DNA of 64,000 nt from Gallalistipes aquisgranensis (GCF_014982715.1 NZ_JADCJY010000002.1:1-64000); one strand, 5' to 3'; shown: positions 8,761 through 20,602, numbered from the stretch's first letter. Translations and numbers: made by a program. Notes: generated from the sequence alone by a model not told the origin.

Positions 8761-9606
8761 ATGAAATACTTCGGAGCCCATGTCAGTGCAGCCGGAGGCG
8801 TGGAAAACGCCCCGCTCAACGCCAAAAATATCGGGGCGGGAGCCTTCGCCCTCTTCACCAAGAACCAGCGCCAGTGGTGGGCGGCCCCGCTCTCCCCGGA
8901 GACGATAGAAGCCTTCCGGAAAAACTGCGAGTCGCTGGGCTATTCCGCCCGACACATCCTGCCCCACGACAGTTACCTGATCAATCTCGGACACCCGGAA
9001 TCGGACGCGCTCGAAAAATCGCGCGACGCTTTCGACGATGAAATGCTGCGCTGCGAACAACTGGGTCTCGACCGGCTCAATTTCCATCCGGGCAGCCACC
9101 TGAACAAAATTTCGGTGGAAGCCTGCCTCGACCGGGTGGCCGAATCGATCAACCGGGCGCTCGACAAGACCCAGGGCGTCACGGCCGTCATCGAGAATAC
9201 GGCCGGACAAGGTTCGAACGTAGGATTCTCGTTCGAGCACCTGGCCCGTATCATCGACAAGGTGGAGGACAAGAGCCGCGTAGGGGTCTGCATCGACACC
9301 TGCCATGCCTTCGCCGCCGGCTACGACCTGAGCACTGCCGAGGCTTGCGACAGGACGTTCGCCGAATTCGACCGGATCGTCGGTTTCCGCTATCTGCGGG
9401 GCATGCACCTGAACGACACGATGAAGCCGCTGGCCAGCCGCGTAGACCGTCACCAGAGCCTCGGCAGAGGAGAACTGGGCATCGAGGCATTCAAATACAT
9501 CGCGGCCGACCCCCGGTTCGACGACCTGCCCCTCATTCTCGAAACCCCGAACGAGGAACTCTGGCCCGAAGAGATCGCCGAGCTGTACCGTTTCGCCGGA
9601 AAATAA
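8761..9606 (+). CDS. nfo: Deoxyribonuclease IV (AP endonuclease)
   Basis: A 281-residue zinc-dependent apurinic/apyrimidinic endonuclease of base-excision repair. It is a TIM barrel with the family landmarks in order: GAHVSAAGG at the start, [44 protein letters not shown] and [11 protein letters not shown]. The His, Glu and Asp residues in these motifs bind the three zinc ions. Length is standard. It is divergent from the DUF3078 gene. Confidence 0.96.
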   Translation: MKYFGAHVSAAGGVENAPLNAKNIGAGAFALFTKNQRQWWAAPLSPETIEAFRKNCESLGYSARHILPHDSYLINLGHPESDALEKSRDAFDDEMLRCEQLGLDRLNFHPGSHLNKISVEACLDRVAESINRALDKTQGVTAVIENTAGQGSNVGFSFEHLARIIDKVEDKSRVGVCIDTCHAFAAGYDLSTAEACDRTFAEFDRIVGFRYLRGMHLNDTMKPLASRVDRHQSLGRGELGIEAFKYIAADPRFDDLPLILETPNEELWPEEIAELYRFAGK

Positions 9607-9631
9607 ATTCGGAAAAAAGGGACGGATGCAG

Positions 9632-9639
9632 TAATTTTG
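9632..9639 (+). promoter_or_regulatory. -7 box of the EamA transporter (TAATTTTG)
   Basis: Exact TAnnTTTG match 19 bases ahead of the ATG at 9659. Confidence 0.55.
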
Positions 9640-9658
9640 TCCGGTCAATTCGGATAAG

Positions 9659-10633
9659 ATGAAAGAGAATCTCACGATCGGCCATCTGGCCATGTTCGGC
9701 GCCAATCTTCTGTGGGGCGTCATGTCCCCAATTTCGAAGGCCGTATTGGAATCCGGCGCCATCACCCCCCTGGCCCTCACCACCTTCCGGATGCTGGGAG
9801 CGGCCCTGCTCTTCTGGATCGCCTCGGCCTTCACCCGACGGGAACACGTCCCGCCCCACGACCTGGCGATGCTCTTCTTCGCCTCCCTGTTCGGCATCAC
9901 GCTCAACCAGGGCTGTTTCATCGCAGGCGTCTCGCTCACCTCCCCTATCGACGCCTCGGTCATCACGACTACCGTGCCGATCATCACCATGATCATCGCC
10001 GCCTTCTACCTCAAGGAACCGGTGACCAACAAAAAGGTGATCGGTATCTTTCTGGGAGCGCTCGGAGCCCTGATCCTCATTCTGAACGGACAACACGCCG
10101 CTCCGGGTACGGAACAGGAGAGCAGCATGGCCGGCAATATCCTCTGCCTGACGGGCGAGTTCAGTTTCGCCGTCTATTACGTGGTGTTCAAAAGCCTGGT
10201 GAGCCGTTATTCGCCCGTCACGCTGATGAAGTGGATGTTCACCTACGCCACGATCTGCTGCGTGCCGTTCTCCTATGCCGACATGACCGCCGTAGACTTT
10301 CCGCATCTGGGCACCGCCCTGCTATACGAACTGATCTTCATCGTCGCCGGGGCCACGTTCCTCTCCTATCTGCTGATCCCCCTCGGCCAAAAGCGTCTCC
10401 GCCCCACCGTCGTCAGCATGTACAATTACCTGCAGCCGATCGTGGCCACCATGCTGGCCGTACTGTGGGGCATGGACCGGTTCAGTCCCACCAAAGGGCT
10501 GGCGATCGTACTGGTCTTCCTGGGCGTCTATGTCGTGAACAAAAGTAAATCCCGCGCCCAGATGGAAGCGGAGGCCGCAGCCCGACAAGTCCCGGCCGAA
10601 ACCGGAGATACGGAGACCGGGAAGAGGCATTAA
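9659..10633 (+). CDS. EamA/DMT-superfamily transporter
   Basis: An inner membrane protein of 324 residues with about ten hydrophobic helices in two homologous halves, as in drug/metabolite exporters of the EamA family. The first half contains GANLLWGVMSPISKAVL and PLALTTFRMLGAALLFW. The second half ends with PIVATMLAVLWGMDRFSPTKGLAIVLVFLGVYVVN. The charged tail is cytosolic. The substrate cannot be inferred. Its stop codon overlaps the stop of the convergent SulP gene by a few bases. Confidence 0.9.
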   Translation: MKENLTIGHLAMFGANLLWGVMSPISKAVLESGAITPLALTTFRMLGAALLFWIASAFTRREHVPPHDLAMLFFASLFGITLNQGCFIAGVSLTSPIDASVITTTVPIITMIIAAFYLKEPVTNKKVIGIFLGALGALILILNGQHAAPGTEQESSMAGNILCLTGEFSFAVYYVVFKSLVSRYSPVTLMKWMFTYATICCVPFSYADMTAVDFPHLGTALLYELIFIVAGATFLSYLLIPLGQKRLRPTVVSMYNYLQPIVATMLAVLWGMDRFSPTKGLAIVLVFLGVYVVNKSKSRAQMEAEAAARQVPAETGDTETGKRH

Positions 10634-12339
10634 TCCCTCGCCGTCCCTCCGCTTTCCGTCTCCCGCCCGGCCATGAACTCCCGCGCTTTCGCCACGGCCA
10701 GATCTATATGGCTGCAGATGTTCTCCTGGCCGACCAACTCGTAGAAACCGGCCTTCTCCAGTGCCGAATGCACCTGTTCGTTCACGCCCGAGAGAATGAT
10801 GTGGATACGCTCCCGGCGGGACATCCGGCACAATATGGTCAGGTTATGAATCCCCGTGGAGTCGATGAACGGAACACGCCGCATACGGATGATACGCACG
10901 GCGGGACGGTCGCCCAGCTGGGCCATCGTCTCTTCGAATTTGTTGGCGATCCCGAAGAAGAAGGGGCCGTCGATCTCGTACACCTCCACTCCCGCAGGCA
11001 ACGAAAGGGGTTCCTCGGGAACGGATGTATCGGCACCCCGGCCCGAATCGACCTCGTCCCGCACCACCGAAATATTAGTCGTCTCGGCTACCCGTTTCAT
11101 GAATAGCAGGCAGGCGATCACCAGTCCCACCTCGATCGCCACCGTCAGGTCGAAGAATACCGTGAGCAGGAAGGTCACCAGCAGGACGGCCACGTCCGGT
11201 TTCGGATTTTTCATCAGTGCCCGGAACGAACGCCACTCGCTCATGTTATAGGAGACCACCACGAGCACTCCGGCCAGGCAGGCCATCGGAATATACTGCG
11301 CCAGAGGCATCAGGAAAAGCAGAATCAGCAACAGCACCACGGCATGGATGATACCGGCCACGGGCGTCCGGCCCCCGTTATTGATATTGGTCATCGTGCG
11401 GGCGATGGCTCCCGTAGCGGGAATACCGCCGAACAGGGGGGTCACCATGTTGGCGATACCCTGCGCCATCAGCTCCTGATTCGAATCGTGCCGGTCGCCT
11501 GTCACGCCGTCGGCCACCGTGGCCGAAAGCAGCGACTCGATCGCCCCCAGCACGGCGATGGTCAGCGCCGCGGGCATCAGCCCGCGCACCATCTCCCAGC
11601 TCATGGCGGGAACCTGCGCGTCGGGCAGGGCGGAGTCGATCGAAAAACGGTCGCCGATCGTCTCCACCGACGTAATCCCCGCATACTGCCGGAGCAGATA
11701 GACAACCACCGTCATCACGACGATCGCCACGAGAGAGCCGGGAATCTTTTTCGAAAAACGGGGTGTCAGCAGGATCAGTACGATACTGAGCACCCCCACC
11801 CCCGTCGCCCAGGGATCTATCGTGGAGAAATCCCGCATGTAAGCCCCCCATTTCGAAGCGAAGTCGGCCGGCACCTCGGCCATCGTAAGTCCGAACAGGT
11901 CCTTGATCTGCGTGGTGAAGATCGTCAGGGCGATACCGCTGGTGAAACCCACCACGATCGGATAGGGAATGAACTTGATGATCGTTCCCAGCCTGAACAG
12001 ACCGAGCAGGATCAACAGGGCCCCGGCCAGGATGGTGGCCACGATGAGTCCCGTCTCCCCGTACTGCTGGATGATACCGTAGACGATCACGATAAAGGCT
12101 CCCGTAGGTCCCCCGATCTGCACCCGGCTGCCGCCCAGCAACGAAACGAGGAACCCGGCGATAATGGCGGTCACGATACCCTTCTCGGGCGCCACACCCG
12201 ACGCGATGCCGAAAGCGATGGCCAACGGCAGGGCCACGATACCGACGATGATACCCGCCATCAGGTCGGACGAGAAGGTCGCCTTCGAATAATCCTTAAA
12301 AACCGTACAAAGTTTGGGTCTGAACTCGAAAAATTTCAT
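10630..12339 (-). CDS. SulP (SLC26-type) anion transporter with STAS domain
   Basis: A 569-residue permease. The N-terminal transmembrane core contains DLMAGIIVGIVALPLAIAFGIASGV, GGSRVQIGGPTGAFIVIVYG and GFTSGIALTIF. The cytosolic STAS domain (about 440-555) contains FFFGIANKFEETM and RMRRVPFIDSTGIHNL. Family members carry sulfate, bicarbonate or other anions; which one is not visible here. The start at 12339 (MKFFEFRPKL) was chosen because an exact TACCTTTG box lies at 12369-12376, inside the longer open frame. Confidence 0.92.
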   Translation of the reverse strand: MKFFEFRPKLCTVFKDYSKATFSSDLMAGIIVGIVALPLAIAFGIASGVAPEKGIVTAIIAGFLVSLLGGSRVQIGGPTGAFIVIVYGIIQQYGETGLIVATILAGALLILLGLFRLGTIIKFIPYPIVVGFTSGIALTIFTTQIKDLFGLTMAEVPADFASKWGAYMRDFSTIDPWATGVGVLSIVLILLTPRFSKKIPGSLVAIVVMTVVVYLLRQYAGITSVETIGDRFSIDSALPDAQVPAMSWEMVRGLMPAALTIAVLGAIESLLSATVADGVTGDRHDSNQELMAQGIANMVTPLFGGIPATGAIARTMTNINNGGRTPVAGIIHAVVLLLILLFLMPLAQYIPMACLAGVLVVVSYNMSEWRSFRALMKNPKPDVAVLLVTFLLTVFFDLTVAIEVGLVIACLLFMKRVAETTNISVVRDEVDSGRGADTSVPEEPLSLPAGVEVYEIDGPFFFGIANKFEETMAQLGDRPAVRIIRMRRVPFIDSTGIHNLTILCRMSRRERIHIILSGVNEQVHSALEKAGFYELVGQENICSHIDLAVAKAREFMAGRETESGGTARD

Positions 12340-12368
12340 CTGAACACAGTTATCCGAAAAAGAAGCCG

Positions 12369-12376
12369 CAAAGGTA
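12369..12376 (-). promoter_or_regulatory. -7 box of the SulP gene (TACCTTTG)
   Basis: Exact TAnnTTTG on the minus strand, 29 bases upstream of the chosen start. It decides between two candidate start codons. Confidence 0.6.
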
Positions 12377-12505
12377 TGAATTAAGACGGAACGATGCAAC
12401 AAATTTCATCATATTCCGCTCTTTCCGGACACTTCATCCTTATTCGCAGGCGGGACAACAGGCCATCGGTCCCCTTCCTTTCCGTCATCCGCGCCAATAC
12501 AAACG

Positions 12506-12538
12506 AAAAGGGCGTCCGCATCAGCGGACGCCCTTTTT
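12506..12538 (-). terminator. Intrinsic terminator of groES-groEL
   Basis: A 10-bp GC-rich stem (GGGCGTCCGC at 12510-12519 pairs with 12524-12533) has a 4-base loop and is flanked by A and T runs. It lies 19 bases after the groEL stop and could act in both directions. Confidence 0.8.
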
Positions 12539-12556
12539 CTTCTTGCGGAATACGGA

Positions 12557-14203
<1,647 letters not shown>

Positions 14204-14233
14204 TTAAGCGTTTCTGAATCCTGGTTTAGAAAA

Positions 14234-14503
14234 TTAGATGATTGCGAGAATATCGCTCTGACGCATGATCAGATAGTCGTTGCCGTCCACATTGACCTCG
14301 GTTCCGGCATACTTGCCGTAGAGCACCTGATCGCCGGCCTTCACCTCCATCTTGACCTCGGAGGTTCCGGGACCCACGGCCACCACTTTGCCCGCCAGCG
14401 GCTTCTCCTTGGCGGTATCGGGAATGAACAGGCCGCCCGCGGTCTTCTCCTCTGCAGGATTCGGCTGAATCAAAACTCTGTCTGATAACGGTTTAATTTT
14501 CAT
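14234..14503 (-). CDS. groS: Co-chaperonin GroES (Cpn10)
   Basis: An 89-residue lid protein of the chaperonin. It opens with [24 protein letters not shown] and contains the mobile-loop region [13 protein letters not shown] and [19 protein letters not shown]. It is the first gene of the groES-groEL operon. I looked for a CIRCE element (TTAGCACTC inverted repeat) in the 150 bases upstream and did not find one, so HrcA control is not indicated. Confidence 0.98.
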   Translation of the reverse strand: MKIKPLSDRVLIQPNPAEEKTAGGLFIPDTAKEKPLAGKVVAVGPGTSEVKMEVKAGDQVLYGKYAGTEVNVDGNDYLIMRQSDILAII

Positions 14504-14623
14504 AATCCTTAAACTATTTTAGGTTGTTATACATTTTCCGAAGCACATTTATATCACAATGTATGCCAAAAGGATTTTGACACGTTTCCGTGACAAAATA
14601 GCGGACAGGCGGACAGAAACACC

Positions 14624-14660
14624 GGAATTTTCCTGTCACTTTGTCACGACAGGAAATTCC
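14624..14660 (-). terminator. Hairpin after the DEAD-box helicase gene
   Basis: Near-perfect inverted repeat (left arm 14624-14637, right arm 14648-14660, one bulged T, 10-base loop) right at the helicase stop. There is no clear T-run on the minus strand, so it may stabilise the mRNA end rather than terminate. Confidence 0.4.
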
Positions 14661-16612
14661 TATCCACGTCCGCGCTTTTTTGTGGCAGCCTTCTTCACCG
14701 CACCGCGTCCGCGTACCGCACCGCCGGACGTACTGCGGGTCCCCTTGCGCGAAGCCCGGTCCCAGCCTTCGCCCGCGGCTGCCCTCTCGAAGGCCGCCCA
14801 GTCGAATTCGTTGTTGGGAACCGGTTCGAAAAAGACTTTTTCCTCCTCCGCATCCCTCCGCTCCGCCGGTTTCGGCCGGCCGGCCCCATATTTTTTCCGT
14901 TCCCCGGTATCCGGCCTCTCCCGCTCCTTCCGCTCTCGGCGGATTTCCGGCTCCCCGGTATCGGGCCTCTCCCCGGCCGGACGCCTCCTCCGGCCCTCGC
15001 CCTTCTCTGCATGAGGCCGGAGACCCTTTCCACCACCTTTTCCGTCGGCCGCCAACTCGGCCACAGGGCGCTCTCCCTTCCGCAGGGCATTGAGCCGGCG
15101 TACGACCGACTCGGCATCGGCGAAAGGCACCGAAACGAACGAATAGTTGTCCATCACCTTGACATCGTCGATCTTGCTGTCGTTCAGGCCGCACTCCCGC
15201 TTCAGCAGGGCCACCATCTTCCGGGCGTCGTAACCGTCCTTCCGTCCGATGGAGATGAAAAGCCGGGCCGTTCCCCGCCGGTCGACGTTGATCGAACGGA
15301 TTTCGGGATAGTGACTCTCCTCGAGCTGGTTCTTGAAAGCCAGACGAAGCAGGGCGCTCAGCGCCACTTCCGGCGGATTCTGTCCGAGAATGTCCCGGGC
15401 CATACCGGTATATTCCGTGTAGTTTTCGCTGTCGATCACCTCTTTCAACTCTTCCAGCACCTTCGCCCGTTTCATCGCCACCACATCCTGCGGCGAGGGC
15501 AGGGTCTCGCGTTTGATGTCGGCCTTCAGATCGCGTTTCAGGTAACCGAACTGACGCAGTTCCGAACTGGATATGAACGTAATGGCCGTCCCCTGGTTGC
15601 CCGCGCGGCCCGTACGGCCGATACGGTGCACGTAACTCTCGGAGTCCTGCGGCAGGGAGTAGTTGATGACATGGGTCAGATTGTTGATGTCGATCCCCCG
15701 GGCCGCCACATCCGTGGCCACCAGGATATTGGCCTGCCTCTTTTTGAACTTGCGGAGTATCTTCTCCCGCTGCGCCTGCGATACATCCCCGTGCAGCCCC
15801 TCGGCGGCATAGCCCCGTTCGAGCAGTCTATTTACCAACTCGTCCACCCCGACTTTCGTACGGGAGAAAACGATGCCGTAGAAATCGGGCTCCACGTCGA
15901 TGATCCGGGTCAGGGCATCGAACTTGTCGCTCTCCCGCACCTCGAAATAGATCTGGTCGGTCAGTTCGGTCGTGAGCTGCGCCGATTCCACCTTCAGGAT
16001 CTCCGTATCGTGCATGTACTTCTTCGAAAGCTGCACGATCCGTTCCGGCATGGTGGCCGAAAACAGCAGTACGCGCCGCTTCTCGTCCACATGGCTCATG
16101 ATCTCCTCGATGTCTTCGATGAATCCCATATTGAGCATTTCGTCCGCTTCGTCCAGAATCAGATAACGGGTGTGTTCCAGCTTGAGCGTTCCCCGCCGGA
16201 TATGGTCCAGGATGCGTCCGGGTGTCCCCACCACGATGTCGATCCCTTTGGCCAGCCTCCTGAGCTGCTCGCTCATCGAGGCTCCGCCGTAAATCGCGGC
16301 AATCGAGAGCTTCTTCCGGTTGAACGACAGCAGCTCCTCGGTCACCTGGAGGGCCAGTTCCCGCGTCGGCACCAGAACCAGCGCCTGCACACCCTCCCGC
16401 GAAGGAGTCAGCCGATCGAGCACGGGCAGCCCGAAAGCAGCCGTTTTGCCCGTACCGGTCTGGGCCTGCGCGATAATATCATTGGTCCGGCCCAGCAGGA
16501 CCGGAATGGTCAGTTTCTGAATCGGGGAGGGGGTTTCGAATCCTTTGGCTTCGACAGCCCCGAGCATCACCTCCGACAGGCCCAATGCCTCGAATTCCTG
16601 CAAATTACTCAT
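14660..16612 (-). CDS. DEAD-box ATP-dependent RNA helicase with DbpA-type C-terminal domain
   Basis: A 650-residue RNA helicase of the DeaD/CsdA type. N-terminal Q motif (FETPSPIQ), Walker A AQTGTGKTAAF, DEAD box ILDEADEMLNMG, LLFSATMPE, and HRIGRTGRAG for motif VI. A DbpA-type RNA-binding domain follows (RLFISIGRKDGYDARKMVALL), then an Arg/Gly/Glu-rich tail. It likely acts in ribosome assembly or RNA decay at low temperature, as known for CsdA. The start at 16612 (MSNLQEF) was chosen because the longer frame runs through tRNA-His. Confidence 0.93.
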   Translation of the reverse strand: MSNLQEFEALGLSEVMLGAVEAKGFETPSPIQKLTIPVLLGRTNDIIAQAQTGTGKTAAFGLPVLDRLTPSREGVQALVLVPTRELALQVTEELLSFNRKKLSIAAIYGGASMSEQLRRLAKGIDIVVGTPGRILDHIRRGTLKLEHTRYLILDEADEMLNMGFIEDIEEIMSHVDEKRRVLLFSATMPERIVQLSKKYMHDTEILKVESAQLTTELTDQIYFEVRESDKFDALTRIIDVEPDFYGIVFSRTKVGVDELVNRLLERGYAAEGLHGDVSQAQREKILRKFKKRQANILVATDVAARGIDINNLTHVINYSLPQDSESYVHRIGRTGRAGNQGTAITFISSSELRQFGYLKRDLKADIKRETLPSPQDVVAMKRAKVLEELKEVIDSENYTEYTGMARDILGQNPPEVALSALLRLAFKNQLEESHYPEIRSINVDRRGTARLFISIGRKDGYDARKMVALLKRECGLNDSKIDDVKVMDNYSFVSVPFADAESVVRRLNALRKGERPVAELAADGKGGGKGLRPHAEKGEGRRRRPAGERPDTGEPEIRRERKERERPDTGERKKYGAGRPKPAERRDAEEEKVFFEPVPNNEFDWAAFERAAAGEGWDRASRKGTRSTSGGAVRGRGAVKKAATKKRGRG

Positions 16613-16670
16613 ATACAAACACATATTAAAAAAGAGAGCCGGGGATTTTCTCTCCGACTCTCTGCTTGGG

Positions 16671-16745
<75 letters not shown>

Positions 16746-17004
16746 ATGTGGGCCAGAATCTCTGGCGAATCAGGGTGCAAATTTAATTCTTTTTTATTAA
16801 ACCGCAATATTTGAGGCGTAAAAATTCATCTTTCCGGCAAGATTATCCCTTTTCTCGGTCTCCGAAACCGGGAAACCGCCTGTTCCGCAGAGAAACGACC
16901 GAAGGGTTTACACCCGAAGCCTTTCCCAAGCAATATCGCAGCGACCTCTCCCTCCTCTCTCCCTCCTCTCTCCCTCCTTTTCAAAACGCGGCCGGTACTC
17001 CAAG
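16746..17004. other. Gene-free stretch between tRNA-His and the uxuA terminator
   Basis: No supported open frame. The region contains a CTCCCTCCTCT direct repeat (about 16944-16975) of unclear meaning, and nothing else recognised. Confidence 0.5.
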
Positions 17005-17038
17005 ACAAAAAGGGGTATCCGCGACCTGCGGATACCCC
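17005..17038 (-). terminator. Intrinsic terminator of the hexuronate operon
   Basis: An 11-bp stem (GGGGTATCCGC at 17012-17022 pairs with 17028-17038) with a 5-base loop. On the minus strand it is followed by five T. It lies 22 bases after the uxuA stop. Confidence 0.85.
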
Positions 17039-17060
17039 GGAAAGATAACGTTTCGTTCGC

Positions 17061-18236
17061 CTATTTCTTATACAGGCTTTTGGCGATTCCCATCTCCAGA
17101 CCACGCAGTTCGGCCAGACCGCGCAGGCGGCCGATGCACGAATATCCGGGATTGGTCTTCTTCTTCAGGTCGTCCACCATCTGGTGTCCATGGTCGGGAC
17201 GCATCGGGATCGACACCCCGCGACGCTGCTGCAACTCCAGCAGGGCCTTCATCACGCCGTACATGTCCACGTCTCCTTCCAGGTGGTTCGCTTCGTAGAA
17301 GTTCCCCTCCTCATCGCGCTTCGTACTGCGCAGATGCACGAAACCGACCCGTTCGCCGAACTCCTCCATCATGGCGGCCAGCTCGTTGTCGCTGCGCACG
17401 CCGAAGGAGCCCGTGCAGAGACACAGCCCGTTCGATTTGTTGGGAACCACCTCGATCAGTTTGCGGAAGTCGTCCGCCGTAGAAAGGATACGCGGCAACC
17501 CGAGAATCGGATAGGGAGGATCGTCCGGGTGAATTACCATCTCCACGCCCACCTCGTCGGCCACGGGCGTAATCTCCTTCAGGAAGTAGATCAGGTTCGC
17601 ACGCAGTTTGTCGGCGTCGATATCCTTGTAACGGTCGAGCGCCTCCTGGAACTGGGCCACGGTGAAACTCTCCTCCGAACCCGGCAGACCGGCGATCATG
17701 TTGCGGGTCAGAAGCTCCTTGTCGGCCTCGGTCATCTGGTCGTAACGGGCTTTGGCCTTGGCCTTGTCAGCCTCGCTGTACTCCTTCTCCGCTCCGGGAC
17801 GCTTCAGGATAAAGAGGTCGAACGCCATGAAGGCGGCACGCTCGAAGCGGAGCGCCTTCGAACCGTCGGGCAGTGTATAGGCCAGGTCGGTCCGCGTCCA
17901 GTCAAGCACCGGCATGAAGTTGTAGGTCACGGTATAGATACCGCAGGCCGCCAGATTGCGGATGCTCTGTTTGTAGTTGTCGATATATTTCTGGAAGTCG
18001 CCCGTCTGGGTCTTGATGTGCTCGTGTACGGGAACACTCTCCACGACACTCCACACCAGGCCGGCATCGGCGATCATCTTCTTGCGTTTCTCGATCTCCT
18101 CGATCGTCCACACCTCTCCGTTGGGAATATGATGCAGGGCATTGACCACATCGGTCGCACCCGCCTGGCGGATATCCCACAGGCTGACGGGATCGTTGGG
18201 CCCGTACCAACGCCAGGATTGTTTGCAAAGATACAT
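17061..18236 (-). CDS. uxuA: Mannonate dehydratase
   Basis: A 391-residue cytosolic enzyme that dehydrates D-mannonate to 2-keto-3-deoxygluconate, the last step of the glucuronate arm before KDG. The TIM-barrel features of UxuA are present: [20 protein letters not shown] at the N-terminus, [19 protein letters not shown] with metal-binding residues, [14 protein letters not shown], and [10 protein letters not shown] near the end. Length matches the family. It is the last gene of the six-gene minus-strand operon and is followed by a strong terminator. Confidence 0.96.
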   Translation of the reverse strand: MYLCKQSWRWYGPNDPVSLWDIRQAGATDVVNALHHIPNGEVWTIEEIEKRKKMIADAGLVWSVVESVPVHEHIKTQTGDFQKYIDNYKQSIRNLAACGIYTVTYNFMPVLDWTRTDLAYTLPDGSKALRFERAAFMAFDLFILKRPGAEKEYSEADKAKAKARYDQMTEADKELLTRNMIAGLPGSEESFTVAQFQEALDRYKDIDADKLRANLIYFLKEITPVADEVGVEMVIHPDDPPYPILGLPRILSTADDFRKLIEVVPNKSNGLCLCTGSFGVRSDNELAAMMEEFGERVGFVHLRSTKRDEEGNFYEANHLEGDVDMYGVMKALLELQQRRGVSIPMRPDHGHQMVDDLKKKTNPGYSCIGRLRGLAELRGLEMGIAKSLYKK

Positions 18237-18255
18237 AGTCTTTCGTTTTTTGGGA

Positions 18256-18293
18256 AAGTCCCGCCCTCCCTTGTCTCAGGCAGGGCGGGACTT
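18256..18293 (-). other. 12-bp inverted repeat inside the hexuronate operon
   Basis: Perfect stem AAGTCCCGCCCT (18256-18267) paired with 18282-18293, 14-base loop, in the 79-base gap between the SDR stop and the uxuA start. On the minus strand it is followed by a short T-rich stretch, so it could be an intercistronic attenuator or an mRNA-stabilising structure. Confidence 0.6.
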
Positions 18294-18315
18294 ACCGGTT
18301 TATACAATCGTTCGT

Positions 18316-19131
18316 TTAGATCGAGAATGCGTCGAAACCGCCGTCGATCACGGTCAGCGTACCCGAAACGAATTTCGAGGCGTCGCTGGCCAGCCACTGC
18401 AACGTTCCGAGCAGCTCCTCCGGTTCGCCGAAACGGCCGTAGGGAGTGTGTGCCAGAATCGTGTGCGAACGGGGCGTCAGGCTACCGTCGGGATTGGTCA
18501 GCAGGGTACGGTTCTGCTCGGTCAGGAAGAACCCGGGGGCGATCGCATTCACCCGCAGGCCCAAACCGAACTTGGTAGCCAGCTCGCCGCACATGTATTT
18601 GGTGAAGTTCACCACGGCTGCTTTAGCCACGCCGTAGCCGGCCACGCGGGTCAGCGGACGCAAGGCCGATTCCGAAGCGATGTTGATGATCGAACCTTCC
18701 TTCTGCTCCACCATCGCCTTGGCGAAGACCATCGTGGGGATCACCGTACCGAACAGGTTCAGTTCCACCACCTTCTTCACCGCGTCGATATCCAGGTCGA
18801 AGATCGTCTTGTCGGGAGCGATCGTAGCCCCGGCCATATTGCCGCCGGCACCGTTGATCAGCACGTCAATCCGGCCGTATTTGGCCATGATATCGTCGTA
18901 ATTCTTCTCCACCGCCTCTTTTTTCAACACGTCGGTATAGAGGAAAAGCACCTCTCCGCCTTTGGCCTTGACATCGGCGGCCAGTTTGTTGCCGGCCTCC
19001 TCGTTGCGGTCGAGAATCACCACTTTCGCACCCTCGGCGGCGAAATGGTGTACCATCGAATTGCCCAGGATTCCGGCGGCACCCGTAATAACGACCACCT
19101 TATCCTTTACGCTAAATAGTTCGTTTGCCAT
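18316..19131 (-). CDS. uxuB: SDR-family D-mannonate oxidoreductase (fructuronate reductase)
   Basis: A 271-residue short-chain dehydrogenase. It has the nucleotide-binding motif TGAAGILG (16-23), the NAG-type motif INGAGGN, a catalytic serine in IINIASESALRP and YGVAK (YxxxK). SDR proteins next to uxuA in Bacteroidetes, like B. subtilis YjmF/UxuB, interconvert D-fructuronate and D-mannonate. The assignment to this step rests on context. The galacturonate arm has its own unrelated reductase (uxaB) 6 kb away, so the SDR fills the only missing step. Confidence 0.85.
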   Translation of the reverse strand: MANELFSVKDKVVVITGAAGILGNSMVHHFAAEGAKVVILDRNEEAGNKLAADVKAKGGEVLFLYTDVLKKEAVEKNYDDIMAKYGRIDVLINGAGGNMAGATIAPDKTIFDLDIDAVKKVVELNLFGTVIPTMVFAKAMVEQKEGSIINIASESALRPLTRVAGYGVAKAAVVNFTKYMCGELATKFGLGLRVNAIAPGFFLTEQNRTLLTNPDGSLTPRSHTILAHTPYGRFGEPEELLGTLQWLASDASKFVSGTLTVIDGGFDAFSI

Positions 19132-19156
19132 TTTCAGATTATTTTTTCAAAGTTGG

Positions 19157-20602
19157 TTATTTCAATACGATCACCTTGTATTTCGGCACGAGCGACTTCA
19201 TGATGACCCAGCCGATCAGATAAGCTACGGCGCAGACGCAGAAGATCACGAAGTAACCGGCCGGCTTTCCGACGAAGCCCATGAATGCCATCTGCGTCTT
19301 GTCCGCATGTACGAAGAGTTCGCCGGCGCAATACTGAAGAATCATCGAACCCACACCGCCGGCCATACCGCCGATACCCGTCACGGTCGCAATCGCGCTC
19401 TTGGGGAACATATCGCCCACGGTGGAGAAGATGTTGGCCGACCACGACTGGTGGGCCGCACCGCCGATACCGATCATGATAACCGGGAACCAGGGCGAAA
19501 TCGTACCCAGCGGCTGGGCCAGCAGCACCAGCAGCGGGAAGAAAGCGAAGATCAACATCGCCCGCATACGGGCGGCATAGGGATTCAGCCCCGTCTTGTT
19601 GATGATGATGGTCGGGAGCTTACCGCCGTAGATAGAGAGCATCGTGATGGCGTAGAGCGTGAAGATCAGCGCCATACCCAGGCCTTCCGAAGTCTTGATC
19701 CCGAACTGTGTGTTCAGGTAGGAAGGCGTCCAGAACAGGAAGAACCACCACACGCCGTCGGTCATGAACTTGCCCACAGCAAAAGCCCAAGTCTGTTTGA
19801 ACTTGAAGCACTCCAGGAAACCGATCTTCCGGCCTTCCGACTCCTCTTCCGCAGGGGCGAGGTCTTCGTGCCTGTCCTGCTCGATGTATTCGAGCTCGGC
19901 CTTGTTGACATGCTTGCTCCGGGCAGGTTTGTCATAAAGGAACACCCAGAAACCCATCCAGATAAAGCCCAGTGCACCGATGATGATGAAAGCCATCTCC
20001 CAGCCGAAAGCCTTGGCCAGCAGAGGGATAGATATCGGAGCCACCAATGCGCCGATCGAAGCGCCCGCATTGAAGATCGAGGTGGCGTAGGCACGGTCCT
20101 TCTTGGGGAAGTATTCGGCCGTCACCTTGATGGCTGCGGGGAAGTTACCGGCCTCACCAAGGGCGAGAATACACCGGGCAAACAGGAAGCAATACATGCT
20201 GACCGTAGCGATCACCACCATCGTGTCGCCCGTGGCGGCAGCCAGCTCGGCAGCAGAGTGCAGCCCTACGTGGGCCTCGGTCACCACGCCGCAGAGCGCG
20301 TGGAGGCAGGCGCCCACCGACCACACGCCGATCGACCAGAGGTATCCTTTCTTGGTCCCCATCCAGTCGATGAAACGGCCGGCGAAGAGCATGCAGATCG
20401 CATAGACGATCGAGAAGACGGAAGTGATCTTTCCGTAGTGGGATTCATCCCAGTGGAACTCGGGCTTGATAAACTCGTCCCACGTGAGGGAGAGCACCTG
20501 ACGGTCGAGATAGTTGACCGTCGTCGCAAAGAAGAGCATGGCGCAGATAACCCAACGGAAGTTGGTCATCTTCTGTTCTGATGCATTCAGTTTATTCATC
20601 AA
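19157..20602 (-). CDS. exuT: MFS hexuronate transporter (ExuT-like)
   Basis: A 481-residue major facilitator with about twelve transmembrane helices. It belongs to the anion:cation symporter subgroup (NYLDRQVLSLTWDEF after helix 1, ALGEAGNFPAAIKVTAEYFPKKDRAYATSIFNAGASIGA in the first half). These motifs match ExuT-type glucuronate/galacturonate:H+ symporters, and the gene sits inside the hexuronate operon between eda and the SDR gene. Compared with E. coli ExuT it has a slightly longer central loop (about 205-245, acidic). Substrate by context. Confidence 0.88.
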   Translation of the reverse strand: MMNKLNASEQKMTNFRWVICAMLFFATTVNYLDRQVLSLTWDEFIKPEFHWDESHYGKITSVFSIVYAICMLFAGRFIDWMGTKKGYLWSIGVWSVGACLHALCGVVTEAHVGLHSAAELAAATGDTMVVIATVSMYCFLFARCILALGEAGNFPAAIKVTAEYFPKKDRAYATSIFNAGASIGALVAPISIPLLAKAFGWEMAFIIIGALGFIWMGFWVFLYDKPARSKHVNKAELEYIEQDRHEDLAPAEEESEGRKIGFLECFKFKQTWAFAVGKFMTDGVWWFFLFWTPSYLNTQFGIKTSEGLGMALIFTLYAITMLSIYGGKLPTIIINKTGLNPYAARMRAMLIFAFFPLLVLLAQPLGTISPWFPVIMIGIGGAAHQSWSANIFSTVGDMFPKSAIATVTGIGGMAGGVGSMILQYCAGELFVHADKTQMAFMGFVGKPAGYFVIFCVCAVAYLIGWVIMKSLVPKYKVIVLK

